Positions 55,784 through 64,000 of a stretch of DNA of 64,000 nt are shown here, piece after piece. Source of the DNA: RI-153 sp963721725 (GTDB lineage: Bacteria > Chloroflexota > Anaerolineae > Caldilineales > Caldilineaceae); NCBI GenBank assembly GCA_963721725.1, contig CAVRLX010000007.1:310001-374000 (forward strand). The letters are read 5' to 3'. Each line of letters starts with the position of its first letter. The stretch's first letter is position 1. The notes below the pieces were generated by a model that ran no database searches, was not told where the DNA came from, and saw only the letters and a program-made list of their open reading frames with translations. A program made the position numbers and the translations under genes.

Positions 55784-58225
55784 ATGACTGAAACTGTGAA
55801 ATCCAACGGAAGCAATGGCCACGATGGCACGATTGGCTCGGCCATCAAACGCCGCGAAGATCCCAAGCTGATCACCGGCAAGGCCAAATATACCGACGAT
55901 CTACAATTACAGGGCATGCTCTTTGCCACAATTGTGCGCAGCCCCTATGCCAATGCCAAAATCAAGAACATTAATGTCGACGCCGCCAAAGCCCTGGAGG
56001 GCGTGATTGGCGTCTACACCGCCAAAGATATTCAAGAAAGCGGCATTCCCGGTGTCGTGCCGGTGGGCTGGCTGCTGCCCAATTTGAAGACGCCCGAGCA
56101 TTACATGCTTGCCAAAGATCGCGTGCGCCATGTGGGCGATGGCGTGGCGGTGGTGGTGGCTGAAGATCGCTACACGGCTGCCGACGCTGCCGAAGCGGTC
56201 TGGGTGGACTACGAGCCGCTGGACGCCGTTGCCAACCCCAAAGAGGCCGCGGCCAACGGCGCGCCGCTGGTGCATGATGGTGTGCCCAATAATATTGCCT
56301 TTGATTGGGAGATCGGCGACAAGGCCAAAGTTGACGAAGCGTTTGCCCATGCGGCCCACGTTGCCAAATTGGATCTGGTCAACAACCGGCTAATCCCCAA
56401 CGCCATGGAGCCGCGCTCCACGCTGGCGGACTATAACAACATCACCGAAGAGCTAACGCTCTACATGACCACGCAGAACCCGCACATCCACCGGCTCTTG
56501 ATGTCGCTGGCCTCGCTGGGGCTGCCCGAAAACAAGATCCGCGTGATTGCGCCCGAAGTGGGCGGCGGCTTTGGCAGCAAGATTCACCACTACGCCGACG
56601 AAGCGATTGCGTCGTGGTGTGCCATGCAGACCGATCGCCCGGTGAAGTGGACCTCGACGCGCACGGAAAGCTACCAGACCGATACCCACGGCCGCGATCA
56701 TGTGACTCACGCCGAAATCGCGCTGGATGAAAATGGCAAAATCCTGGGCCTGCGTGTGGATACCTTCGCTGGCATGGGCGCGTATCTCTCCACGTTTGCG
56801 CCAGCCGTGCCCACCTATCTCTACGGCACGCTGCTTTCTGGCGAGTATGACATTCCCGCCATCTATTGCCATGTGTTGGGAACCTTCACCCACACCACGC
56901 CCGTGGATGCCTATCGCGGGGCGGGTCGTCCCGAAGCGACCTTTGTGATTGAGCGGCTGATGGATCAGGCGGCGCGTGTCACTGGGCTTGATCCCACAGA
57001 GATCCGCCGCCGCAACTTTGTGCAGCCCGGTCAGTTCCCCTTTCAGACCCAAGTGGCGCTGCAATATGATAGCGGCAACTATGAAGGTGCGCTGGACAAG
57101 GCGCTGGAACTAATCGACTATCAGAATTTACGCAAGGAGCAGGCCGAAGGGCGCAAACAGGGCCGATACATTGGCATCGGCTTCTCGACCTATATTGAAG
57201 CGTGTGGGCTGGCCCCCTCGGCAGTGGTAGGATCCTTGGGCGCGCAGGCCGGACAATGGGAAAGCTCGATTGTGCGCGTGTTGCCCACGGGCAAAGTGCT
57301 GGTCTACAGCGGATCGTCGGGCCACGGCCAGGGCCACCAAACCACCTTCGCCCAGATTGTCTCCAGCGAGTTGGGCATCCCGTACGCCGATATTGAGATT
57401 GTCGAGGGCGACACCGCCCAGATCCCGCATGGGTGGGGGTCCTATGGCAGTCGCTCCGCCGCCGTGGGGGGAAGTTCGATTGCGGTGGGGGCCAAAAAGG
57501 TTGTAGAAAAGGCCAAAAAGATCGCCGCGCATCTGCTTGAGGCGGCCGAAGAAGATATGGAGTTTAACGGCGGCAAGTTCTCGGTGAAAGGCTCGCCTGA
57601 TCAGGTCAAGACTATTCAAGAGGTCTCGTTGCAGGCCTATTTGGCCCACAACTTGCCCAAGGGCATTGAACCGGCGCTGGAAGCTACCACCTTTTACGAT
57701 CCCTCCAACTTTGTCTATCCCTTTGGCACCCATGTTGCCATTGTGGAGATCGACACCAATACCGGCGCAGTCAAACTCAGCCGCTACCTGGCGGTGGACG
57801 ATGTAGGCAACGTGATCAACCCCATGATTGTGGATGGGCAGATCCACGGCGGGATTGCCCAGGGTGTGGGCCAGGCTCTCTTTGAGACGGCGGTTTACGA
57901 CAGCGGGGCCGATCTGCTCAGCGGCACGATGATGGACTATGCTGTGCCCAAAGCGCATTACCTGCCCTCGTTCCAGACGGACCGCACGGTGACGCCCTGC
58001 CCGCACAATCCGCTGGGCGTCAAGGGTGTGGGCGAGGCTGGTTCGATTGCCTCCCCGGCGGCGGTGGTTAACGCTGTAGTGGATGCGCTGGCTCCGTTTA
58101 ACGTCGAACACATCGACATGCCCATCACCCCCGAAAAGGTATGGAAGGCGATCCACGGCCAGCAGCCGGTGTCGCACATTGGCAATGAGGATGAGATGGG
58201 CCACGGCACAGCTCGTCAGGCGTAA
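55784..58225 (+). CDS. coxL: Molybdenum hydroxylase large subunit (form II CoxL-like)
   Basis: 813 aa. GVGGGFGSK-like APEVGGGFGSKIHHYADEAI, VDAYRGAGRPEATFVIERLM, GSSGHGQGHQTTFAQIVSSE and GVGEAGSIASPAAVVNAV mark the molybdopterin cytosine dinucleotide binding fold. The active-site loop reads AYRGAGR, the form II signature; form I CO dehydrogenases have AYXCSFR. CO as the substrate is therefore not assured. Full length and unbroken. Confidence 0.93.
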   Translation: MTETVKSNGSNGHDGTIGSAIKRREDPKLITGKAKYTDDLQLQGMLFATIVRSPYANAKIKNINVDAAKALEGVIGVYTAKDIQESGIPGVVPVGWLLPNLKTPEHYMLAKDRVRHVGDGVAVVVAEDRYTAADAAEAVWVDYEPLDAVANPKEAAANGAPLVHDGVPNNIAFDWEIGDKAKVDEAFAHAAHVAKLDLVNNRLIPNAMEPRSTLADYNNITEELTLYMTTQNPHIHRLLMSLASLGLPENKIRVIAPEVGGGFGSKIHHYADEAIASWCAMQTDRPVKWTSTRTESYQTDTHGRDHVTHAEIALDENGKILGLRVDTFAGMGAYLSTFAPAVPTYLYGTLLSGEYDIPAIYCHVLGTFTHTTPVDAYRGAGRPEATFVIERLMDQAARVTGLDPTEIRRRNFVQPGQFPFQTQVALQYDSGNYEGALDKALELIDYQNLRKEQAEGRKQGRYIGIGFSTYIEACGLAPSAVVGSLGAQAGQWESSIVRVLPTGKVLVYSGSSGHGQGHQTTFAQIVSSELGIPYADIEIVEGDTAQIPHGWGSYGSRSAAVGGSSIAVGAKKVVEKAKKIAAHLLEAAEEDMEFNGGKFSVKGSPDQVKTIQEVSLQAYLAHNLPKGIEPALEATTFYDPSNFVYPFGTHVAIVEIDTNTGAVKLSRYLAVDDVGNVINPMIVDGQIHGGIAQGVGQALFETAVYDSGADLLSGTMMDYAVPKAHYLPSFQTDRTVTPCPHNPLGVKGVGEAGSIASPAAVVNAVVDALAPFNVEHIDMPITPEKVWKAIHGQQPVSHIGNEDEMGHGTARQA

Positions 58226-58228
58226 ACC

Positions 58229-58265
58229 GTGCTGCGTGCTGCATGAATCTTTGTTTACGCAGCAC
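58229..58265. repeat. Hairpin between coxL and coxM (9-bp perfect stem)
   Basis: GTGCTGCGT pairs with ACGCAGCAC, loop 19 nt; GTAGCAGC follows. Same style as the other short-word hairpins. Confidence 0.75.
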
Positions 58266-58309
58266 GTAGCAGCCTCACAAGATCTATCTATTAACCCAGG
58301 AGGCCTCCC

Positions 58310-59176
58310 ATGTATCCATCCAAGTTCGACTATCACCGCCCCTCGTCTGTACAGGAAGCGGTGCAACTTTTACAAGAGAATCCCGACGCCAAGATACTGG
58401 CGGGCGGGCACAGCCTGTTGCCGGTGATGAAATTGCGGCTGGCTGCGCCCTCTGCCCTCATCGATATTGGCCGGATTGCTGATCTCAAAGGCATTCGCCG
58501 CAGTAACGGCAGCCTGACGGTGGGGGCGATGACCACCTATCACGAGATTACCGACTCTGCTGAGGTGAAGAGCGCAGTGCCCATGTTGGCCGAGGCTGCC
58601 CACCAGATCGGGGATCGCCAAGTGCGCTATCGCGGCACCATTGGCGGCAACATCTCCCACGCTGATCCCGCCTCGGATCTGCCCGCCACCATGCTGGCAC
58701 TGGGCGCAACTTTTCACGTCAGCGGGCCAAACGGCAATCGCACCGTCAACGCCAGCGACTTCTTTGTTGATTTGATGACCACGACGCTGGAGCCGGGTGA
58801 ATTGCTCACCGCTGTCGAGATCCCAGCGGCGAGCGACAAAACCGGCGCGACCTATCTCAAGTTTGAGCATCCCGCCTCAGGCTATGCGCTGTGTGGTGTG
58901 GCGGCGGTGGTGCGGCTCAACGACGACGGATCCTGTGCCGAGGCTCGTCTCTGTTTTAACGGCGTCTCGGTGAAGCCCGTAGATGCCACAACAGTGACCG
59001 ACGCCCTGCGCGGCTCGGATCTGGGCGACGAGGCCATTGACCAAGCGGTGGATGGCAACCTCACCATTCCTGATCCCATGGGCGATATGTTCGCCTCGGC
59101 GGAGTATCGCCAGGAGTTGGCGAAAATCCAGGGCAAGAAAGCACTGAAGACGGCGCGCGATCGGGCCAGAGGATAG
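58310..59176 (+). CDS. coxM: Molybdenum hydroxylase FAD subunit (CoxM type)
   Basis: 288 aa. FAD motifs AGGHSLLPVMKLRLA and RGTIGGNISHADPASDLPAT are the AGGHSLLP and TIGGN signatures. C-terminal CO_deh_flav domain (ARLCFNGVSVKPVDATTVTD). AGGAGG before the ATG. Intact; order S-L-M differs from the classic coxM-S-L of Oligotropha. Confidence 0.94.
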   Translation: MYPSKFDYHRPSSVQEAVQLLQENPDAKILAGGHSLLPVMKLRLAAPSALIDIGRIADLKGIRRSNGSLTVGAMTTYHEITDSAEVKSAVPMLAEAAHQIGDRQVRYRGTIGGNISHADPASDLPATMLALGATFHVSGPNGNRTVNASDFFVDLMTTTLEPGELLTAVEIPAASDKTGATYLKFEHPASGYALCGVAAVVRLNDDGSCAEARLCFNGVSVKPVDATTVTDALRGSDLGDEAIDQAVDGNLTIPDPMGDMFASAEYRQELAKIQGKKALKTARDRARG

Positions 59177-59266
59177 GGGCAGAAGGGCCGAGGGTAACGC
59201 ACAACCATGGCCTTTTTTGAACGTATCATGCTGGGGCGAGGCTGACAGTGAAGCTGGTCAAAAATG

Positions 59267-59317
59267 GAAAGTCCGAGCAAATAAGCTCGGACTTTCTGCT
59301 ATAATTTCTGCTATAAT
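59267..59317 (+). terminator. Terminator hairpin and tandem -10 sites after coxM
   Basis: GAAAGTCCGAGC pairs perfectly with GCTCGGACTTTC (12 bp, 6-nt loop, 59267-59296). It is followed by two tandem copies of TTTCTGCTATAA, giving extended -10 boxes TGCTATAAT at 59297-59305 and 59309-59317. No T-run, but the -10 boxes could start the DUF433 pair. Confidence 0.7.
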
Positions 59318-59362
59318 AGGAAATTAGTGTGACTCTATGTTCGTATTGGGAAGAGGTCTGCG

Positions 59363-59692
59363 ATGACTACGTTGGAGAAAGTACGTGATCTGATCGCTGA
59401 ACTGTCCCCTGGGGAAAAAGCGCAGACATTGCAGTGGCTTGTCCATGATCTGGGCCATACATTCCCAGGTATTGAACAGACGCCCGGTGTTGCCGGTGGC
59501 GAACCGTGTTTGATCCGGACGCGGATTCCTGTGTGGCTTTTGGTTCAGGCACGTGTGCTGGGCAGCAGCGAGTCGGAAATCTTGCGCGCGTTCCCTTCGC
59601 TGCGCGCCGAAGATCTCAGCAACGCCTGGACATACTACGACGCCCACAAAGCGGAGATCGATCTGCAAATTGCTGAGAATGAAGCTGTGTGA
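59363..59692 (+). CDS. DUF433-domain antitoxin-like protein
   Basis: 109 aa. An N-terminal helical part (EKVRDLIAELSPGEKAQTLQ) and a DUF433 core with HTH: GVAGGEPCLIRTRIPVWLLV, GSSESEILRAFPSLRAEDLS, then NAWTYYDAHK. Such proteins pair with PIN-like toxins. The next gene starts 3 nt after the stop. Confidence 0.82.
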   Translation: MTTLEKVRDLIAELSPGEKAQTLQWLVHDLGHTFPGIEQTPGVAGGEPCLIRTRIPVWLLVQARVLGSSESEILRAFPSLRAEDLSNAWTYYDAHKAEIDLQIAENEAV

Positions 59693-59695
59693 ACA

Positions 59696-60034
59696 GTGGC
59701 ACGACTCTATTCAGATGAAAATTTTCCACTGCCAGTCGTTGAAGAACTGCGCCGCCTGGGACATGATGTGCTTACGATCTTTGAAGATGGAAAAGCAAAT
59801 CAACGCTATTTAGATGCATCAGTTCTCAAAGATGCGTCTGGGTATGGGCGAGCCGTTCTGACATTGAACCGCAAACATTTTCGGTATCTGCACGAGGATC
59901 AAATAAGCCACACTGGTCTGATTCTTTGCACGTATGATCCTGATTTTGAAGGGCAAGCCCAGCGTATCCATGAAGCGCTTGTGGCACAAAAAGATCAGGA
60001 AAGGTATCTGATTCGTGTAAACCGTCCTCTTTAG
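59696..60034 (+). CDS. DUF5615 PIN-like toxin
   Basis: 112 aa. ARLYSDENFPLPVVEELRRL, GHDVLTIFEDGKANQRYLDA (D..D), GRAVLTLNRKHFRYLHE and ILCTYDPDFEGQAQRI are the VapC-like PIN-fold acidic positions. GTG start at 59696. Toxin of the DUF433/DUF5615 pair; RNA target unknown. The pair lies inside the cox cluster. Confidence 0.82.
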   Translation: MARLYSDENFPLPVVEELRRLGHDVLTIFEDGKANQRYLDASVLKDASGYGRAVLTLNRKHFRYLHEDQISHTGLILCTYDPDFEGQAQRIHEALVAQKDQERYLIRVNRPL

Positions 60035-60081
60035 CGCTACGCATTTTGGCCTTATGTATCTTGTCAAAGAGGAGGCGAATA

Positions 60082-60266
60082 TTGGCAGCTATCTGTAATC
60101 AGCGTATTTCTGTAGTCGGCACCAGCAGTTCGGGGAAGAGGACTACGGCGCAGCGGATCACCCAATCGCTGAACGTCCCTCACATTAAATTGGACGCGCT
60201 GCACTGGGGCCAAACTGGACCGCGGTTGAAGCACCGATCTTTCGGGAACGGGTGGAAACCTGTTAA
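60082..60266 (+). pseudogene. Truncated P-loop kinase-like fragment
   Basis: RISVVGTSSSGKRTTAQRIT then PHIKLDALHWG resembles adenylate-kinase/topology-modulation-type P-loop proteins, and then WTAVEAPIFRERVETC in another frame before TAA (60264-60266). Only about a third of the expected length is left. Start TTG 60082 after GGAGG. A remnant in the 279-bp gap. Confidence 0.65.
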
Positions 60267-60313
60267 AGCAACTAGTCGCAACGAATCATGCACCACGCCA
60301 AAGGAAATTCGTC

Positions 60314-61231
60314 TTGAGTTCACTGCCAAACTCTATCGATCAAGTTGTCGAAGCGTTACACAAGCAGCACTATGTGGCGGATCGCAGCCTCGCCACGGCG
60401 ATCTTTTTGGCCTTGCGCCTGAAACGACCGCTCTTTTTGGAGGGCGAAGCGGGCGTGGGCAAGACCGAAATTGCCAAAGTGCTGGCCCAATTGTTGGATC
60501 GCCCGCTGATCCGGCTCCAATGCTATGAGGGGCTGGACGTTTCCACCGCCGTCTATGAATGGAATTACACGCGCCAGATGTTGCAGATCCGGCTGATGGA
60601 GGCCAGTGGCGCGGTCCAGCAAGAACAGGCTGTGGCCGAACTGTTTAGCGAAGAATTTTTGCTCAAGCGCCCGCTGCTTCAGGCCATCCAAAGCCAGAAC
60701 GGCCAAGCCCCTGTTTTGCTGATTGACGAATTGGATCGGGCCGATGAGGAGTTTGAAGCCTTTTTACTTGAAGTCCTTTCCGACTTTCAGATCACCATCC
60801 CCGAGATCGGCACAATCCGCGCAGCCGAGCCGCCGGTGGTGATTATCACCTCCAACCGCACGCGCGAGATTCACGACGCACTGAAACGGCGCTGCCTCTA
60901 TCATTGGATCGACTACCCTTCGTTTGAAAAAGAATACGGGATCGTGCTGGCAAAAGTGCCTGACGCGCCACAGCGCCTAGCCTACCAAGTGGTAGAATTT
61001 GTGCAAACGTTGCGCCAGGAAGAGCTTTACAAGCAACCCGGCGTGGCCGAAACCCTGGACTGGATGTCGGCGCTGGTCATGCTCGATCAAGAGGAACTCA
61101 CCGAGACCGTGGTGGACGAAACCCTGGGTGTGCTGCTCAAATATCGCGACGATATTCAGCGGGTGCAGGGGCAGACGGTAGAAACGATTTTGAAGAAACT
61201 GCGTCAAGAAACCGTGATGCGTGGCGCGTGA
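60314..61231 (+). CDS. coxD: MoxR-type AAA ATPase CoxD
   Basis: 305 aa. Walker A LFLEGEAGVGKTEIAKVLAQ, LIRLQCYEGLDVSTAVYEWN, Walker B PVLLIDELDRADEEFEAFLL, sensor PVVIITSNRTREIHDALKRR. In Oligotropha, CoxD helps assemble the sulfurated Mo-Cu centre. TTG start at 60314 (AAAGGAA upstream). Works with the CoxE VWA protein downstream. Confidence 0.9.
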   Translation: MSSLPNSIDQVVEALHKQHYVADRSLATAIFLALRLKRPLFLEGEAGVGKTEIAKVLAQLLDRPLIRLQCYEGLDVSTAVYEWNYTRQMLQIRLMEASGAVQQEQAVAELFSEEFLLKRPLLQAIQSQNGQAPVLLIDELDRADEEFEAFLLEVLSDFQITIPEIGTIRAAEPPVVIITSNRTREIHDALKRRCLYHWIDYPSFEKEYGIVLAKVPDAPQRLAYQVVEFVQTLRQEELYKQPGVAETLDWMSALVMLDQEELTETVVDETLGVLLKYRDDIQRVQGQTVETILKKLRQETVMRGA

Positions 61232-61244
61232 ACCCGATCCATCT

Positions 61245-62422
61245 ATGACCGATGTTAATACGCAATACGCAATACGCAACGCGGAAAATGCATCCGGCCA
61301 ACTGCTGCACAACATTGTTCTTTTTGGGCGGCTTCTGCGCGGATTGGGGCTGGACGTGACTCCGACACAGATCCTGGATCTGGTGGCCGCGTTTGATCTG
61401 ATTGATATGGGCCACAAAGCCGATGTGCAAGAGAGCGCCCGTGCCGTTTTGGTGAACCGGCGCGATGATCTCGCTTTGTTTGACGAAGCCTTTGAACTCT
61501 TTTGGCAGGTGCAGAAAAAGAAGCTGCCGCGCATTGAATTGGGCATGTTGTTACAGCGTAAACCGCAGGTGGAGGAGCAGTATCGACTATACGGCAAAAA
61601 TGCAGAGAGCGGCCAGATCCGCGAGCGCGACGAACCCCACATTGAAAAAGTCCAAACCTATAGTGATGTGGAGACATTGCACCAAAAAGATTTCGCGCGT
61701 ATGACCGAATTTGAACTGGCCGAGGTCAAACAATTTATGCAGACCTTGCGCTGGGATCTGCAACGCCGCCGCACCCGCCGACGGCAGCCAGCTCGGCCGG
61801 GGGCGATCAACTGGATTTGCGCCGCACCTTTCGCCAGAATCTACGCTATGGCGGCGAACTGCTGCGCCTGGCCCACCGCCAGCGCAAACTCAAGCGTCGG
61901 CCTCTGGTGCTGCTCTGTGATAGTAGTGGCTCGATGGAGCGCTATTCACGGGTGTTGCTGCAATTTCTCTACGCCATTACCAACCATCAAGATCACGTGG
62001 AAGCCTTTGTCTTTAGCACACGCCTGACGCGCATCACCCGCCAACTGCGGCAGCGCAACATTGACGATGCCCTGCGCCACGCCACCGCATCCGTGCATGA
62101 TTGGTCCGGTGGCACACGCATTGGCGAAGCAGTGCGAACTTTTAATTTTGTATGGGCGCGGCGTGTATTGGGGCAGGGCGCGGTGGTGTTGTTGATCAGC
62201 GATGGCTGGGATCGGGGCGATCCAGCGCAGTTGGCCCACGAAATGGATCGACTGCACCGCAGTTGCCATCGCCTGATCTGGCTCAACCCCTTGCTTGGCT
62301 CGCCGCAATATGAACCCCTCACCCGTGGCATTCAGGCGGCTCTGCCCTATGTGGACGATTTTTTGCCCGTCCACAATCTGGTGAGCCTACAACAATTGGC
62401 GGAGCGATTGGCACTTCTGTGA
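61245..62422 (+). CDS. coxE: VWA-domain protein CoxE, frameshifted
   Basis: About 392 aa. Helical N-terminal region (GQLLHNIVLFGRLLRGLGLD; DVETLHQKDFARMTEFELAE). The VWA domain carries the MIDAS LVLLCDSSGSMERYSRVLLQ and SGGTRIGEAVRTF, VVLLISDGWDRGD. One base shift in the G-run of GGCCGGGGGCGATC near 61795-61806. The N-terminal residues NTQYAIRNAE are encoded by a TACGCAA heptamer repeat at 61257-61283. Confidence 0.87.
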
Positions 62423-62458
62423 TTGAAACCAAAAGTTTGATATGATAGGAGAGAACCC

Positions 62459-62773
62459 ATGCGCGAAGTCTTGTCAGATATCGAGCGCTGGCGCGCCCAA
62501 GGTAAACAAGTGGCGCTGGCAACGGTGGTGAAAGTCTATGGCTCTGCGCCCCGCCCACTGGGCGCAAAGATGGCGATCTCGGCCAATGGCGAAATGGCCG
62601 GCTCGGTCAGTGGCGGCTGCGTCGAAGGGGCTGTCGTGCAAGAAGCGCTGGACGTGCTGGACCAAGGTCAGCCAAAGCTTGTCGCCTTTGGCATCAGCAA
62701 CGAGGCTGCTTGGGATGTGGGGCTGGCCTGTGGCGGCACTATTGAAGTCTATGTCGAACCGCTTGATTGGTAG
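62459..62773 (+). CDS. XdhC/CoxF-type Mo-cofactor maturation protein (short)
   Basis: 104 aa, only the N-terminal XdhC_CoxI domain (ERWRAQGKQVALATVVKVYG, SAPRPLGAKMAISANGEMAG, SVSGGCVEGAVVQEAL, AWDVGLACGGTIEVYVEPL). XdhC proteins deliver sulfurated molybdopterin cofactor. AGGAGA before the ATG. The C-terminal Rossmann part of full-length XdhC is missing. Confidence 0.87.
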   Translation: MREVLSDIERWRAQGKQVALATVVKVYGSAPRPLGAKMAISANGEMAGSVSGGCVEGAVVQEALDVLDQGQPKLVAFGISNEAAWDVGLACGGTIEVYVEPLDW

Positions 62774-62802
62774 CACTTACTCAAACATAAGGATTTGCTT
62801 CG

Positions 62803-63807
62803 ATGGCTAAAAAACCAAATCAAAAAGATGATAAGGGCAAACCTTCAACTTCTGTCAATCATCGTCGTTCTCACTTGCCCGATGCCAACGCAGATACGGG
62901 CAGTGTAGGATTTAGTCGGTTAGACATTGAACGCGAAATGGCGCAGTTGGGCAAAATACTCAAATCACAGGACTTTGAGTCAATCGACGATGTAAACTCT
63001 TTCCTCCAAGAAATGATGACCGAGACCGGCGGCATGATTCCCGACCACGAGCCGGAGACCCCCCTGGAAAAAGCACAAGAGCTGGTGCACCAAGCCTGGC
63101 AAGCGGACACACCCCAAAAGGCCATTAAGCTGGCGAAAAAGGCGCTTAAACTCTCGCCAGATTGCGCCGATGCCTATCTGCTTCTGGGCGATATGGAGGC
63201 AGAAAGCTTGAGCCAGGTGCTGCCCTATTATCAAAAGGCTGTGGCTGCCGCCGAGCGCGCGCTGGGACCAGAGATCTTTGAAGATGGCAAAGGGCACTTT
63301 TGGGGCATTGTCGAGACCCGCCCCTATATGCGCGCCCGTGCCCAACTGGCCGATCTGCTCTGGGAACTGGGCCAACCCGATCTTGCCATCGACAATTACA
63401 ATGCGTTGCTGGTGCTAAACCCAGGAGATAATCAGGGCGTTCGCTATATTTTGCTCAACTGTCTCTTGCAACTCTATCGCAACGACGAAGCCCAGGCCTT
63501 GTTGGATCAATTCCACGATGACGCCTTCGCCAACTGGCTCTACAACCGTGCCCTGCTTACGTTTCGCCAGCATGGTCGTTCGGCCCAGGCTAATAGCGCT
63601 TTGGAAGCTGCCGTGGACCAAAACGAGTATGTCCCCGATCTGATCCTGGGGTTGGACGATATGCCACTGGGCGAAGAATTGCCGGTGATGCACGGCTGGG
63701 GCGATGAAAACGAGGCCATTCTCTATGCTACACGGGGCATGTTGTTGTGGGCTGCCACGCCTGGCGCGCAGCAATGGCTGGCCGACTGGATGGACGAAGA
63801 AGAATAA
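62803..63807 (+). CDS. TPR/ST7-like protein of unknown role
   Basis: 334 aa. Charged N terminus (MAKKPNQKDDKGKPSTSVN) and a helical repeat body: KAIKLAKKALKLSPDCADAY, LLLGDMEAESLSQVLPYYQK, ARAQLADLLWELGQPDLAID, NYNALLVLNPGDNQGVRYIL. Resembles ST7-type tetratricopeptide repeat proteins. It sits between the two XdhC-type genes, an unusual place. Possibly a scaffold; function unknown. Confidence 0.75.
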   Translation: MAKKPNQKDDKGKPSTSVNHRRSHLPDANADTGSVGFSRLDIEREMAQLGKILKSQDFESIDDVNSFLQEMMTETGGMIPDHEPETPLEKAQELVHQAWQADTPQKAIKLAKKALKLSPDCADAYLLLGDMEAESLSQVLPYYQKAVAAAERALGPEIFEDGKGHFWGIVETRPYMRARAQLADLLWELGQPDLAIDNYNALLVLNPGDNQGVRYILLNCLLQLYRNDEAQALLDQFHDDAFANWLYNRALLTFRQHGRSAQANSALEAAVDQNEYVPDLILGLDDMPLGEELPVMHGWGDENEAILYATRGMLLWAATPGAQQWLADWMDEEE

Positions 63808-63813
63808 GAATTC

Positions 63814-64000
63814 ATGCCCGCCGTCTATGAGCGTCTTCGCGAATCGATTCACAACAATCAGCTTGTGGCTGTGGCTACAGGCTTAACGGGTTCGGTATTG
63901 GGTCGAAAGTTACTCATTTGGCCCACCGGAGAGTATGAAGGCACTCTGGGATCGACGGCTGTTGACCGTGCTGTGCTTGACCACGCCCACACAGCCTTTG
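63814..64000 (+). CDS. Second XdhC-family protein, cut by the window end
   Basis: Translating from ATG 63814 gives MPAVYERLRESIHNNQLVAV, ATGLTGSVLGRKLLIWPTGE and YEGTLGSTAVDRAVLDHAHT, the N terminus of an XdhC_CoxI domain. It runs off the window at 64000. Likely encodes the longer XdhC partner. Confidence 0.72.
   Translation, partial: MPAVYERLRESIHNNQLVAVATGLTGSVLGRKLLIWPTGEYEGTLGSTAVDRAVLDHAHTAF

Noticed and set aside
55784..58225. Form I (true) CO dehydrogenase
   Set aside because: The active-site loop is AYRGAGR; the AYXCSFR signature of form I is absent.

Overview
The window looks like chromosomal DNA of a free-living bacterium of moderately high GC, most likely Chloroflexota (Caldilineae/Anaerolineae flavour). 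This is inferred from the gene families: an AfsR/SARP-type BTAD-AAA regulator, an aerobic CO-dehydrogenase-like molybdenum hydroxylase cluster, mevalonate kinase, several small toxin-antitoxin-like pairs, and a Gram-positive-type LexA box (GAAC-N4-GTTC) at recA. I saw no rRNA, tRNA or CRISPR array.

Layout. 0-8 kb (mostly minus strand): rhodanese sulfurtransferase, a TumE-like toxin pair, Gfo/Idh/MocA oxidoreductase, VOC protein, a lutABC lactate-oxidation operon and an M24 peptidase. 8-16 kb: ssb, a large SARP-type regulator, mevalonate kinase, GDPD, a SufT-like protein, and a HipA-like kinase/DUF3037 pair. 16-17.4 kb: a rhamnosidase-like fragment abutting a decayed IS4-type transposase. 17.5-24 kb: ferredoxin-NADP reductase, two small membrane proteins, a Cys/Met-metabolism PLP enzyme behind a SAM-I riboswitch, an EamA transporter and lysA. 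24-37 kb: recA, a GAF/histidine kinase, tgt, uppP, a PstS-like lipoprotein, clpB, an SOS-box-controlled FtsK-like translocase and an XPB-like helicase. 37-53.5 kb: a carbohydrate ABC transporter and catabolic genes (two TIM-barrel isomerases, cupin, enolase-superfamily dehydratase, 2-hydroxyacid dehydrogenase, a kinase-like protein), interrupted by an HNH pair, mazEF and a DUF5678/retropepsin pair. 53.9-64 kb: coxG, coxS, coxL (form II), coxM, coxD, coxE and two XdhC-type genes, with a Uma2 gene and a DUF433/PIN-like pair inserted.

The main unexplained signal is a 72-73 bp interspersed element in five near-identical copies (1759, 21465, 25934, 33840, 41255). It folds as a long imperfect hairpin, starts with a -10-like hexamer, and in four copies sits between a promoter and the start of a gene. 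A second layer is a family of heptamer/octamer short tandem repeats that build perfect intergenic hairpins (14-22 bp stems), mostly between 35 and 61 kb; two of them run into the 5' ends of genes.

About 17 genes carry apparent single-base frameshifts, mostly one extra base, including conserved genes such as tgt and transporter subunits, and codon continuity is preserved on both sides. Insertion-type sequencing error is the likeliest cause. I annotate these loci across the shift rather than as pseudogenes.
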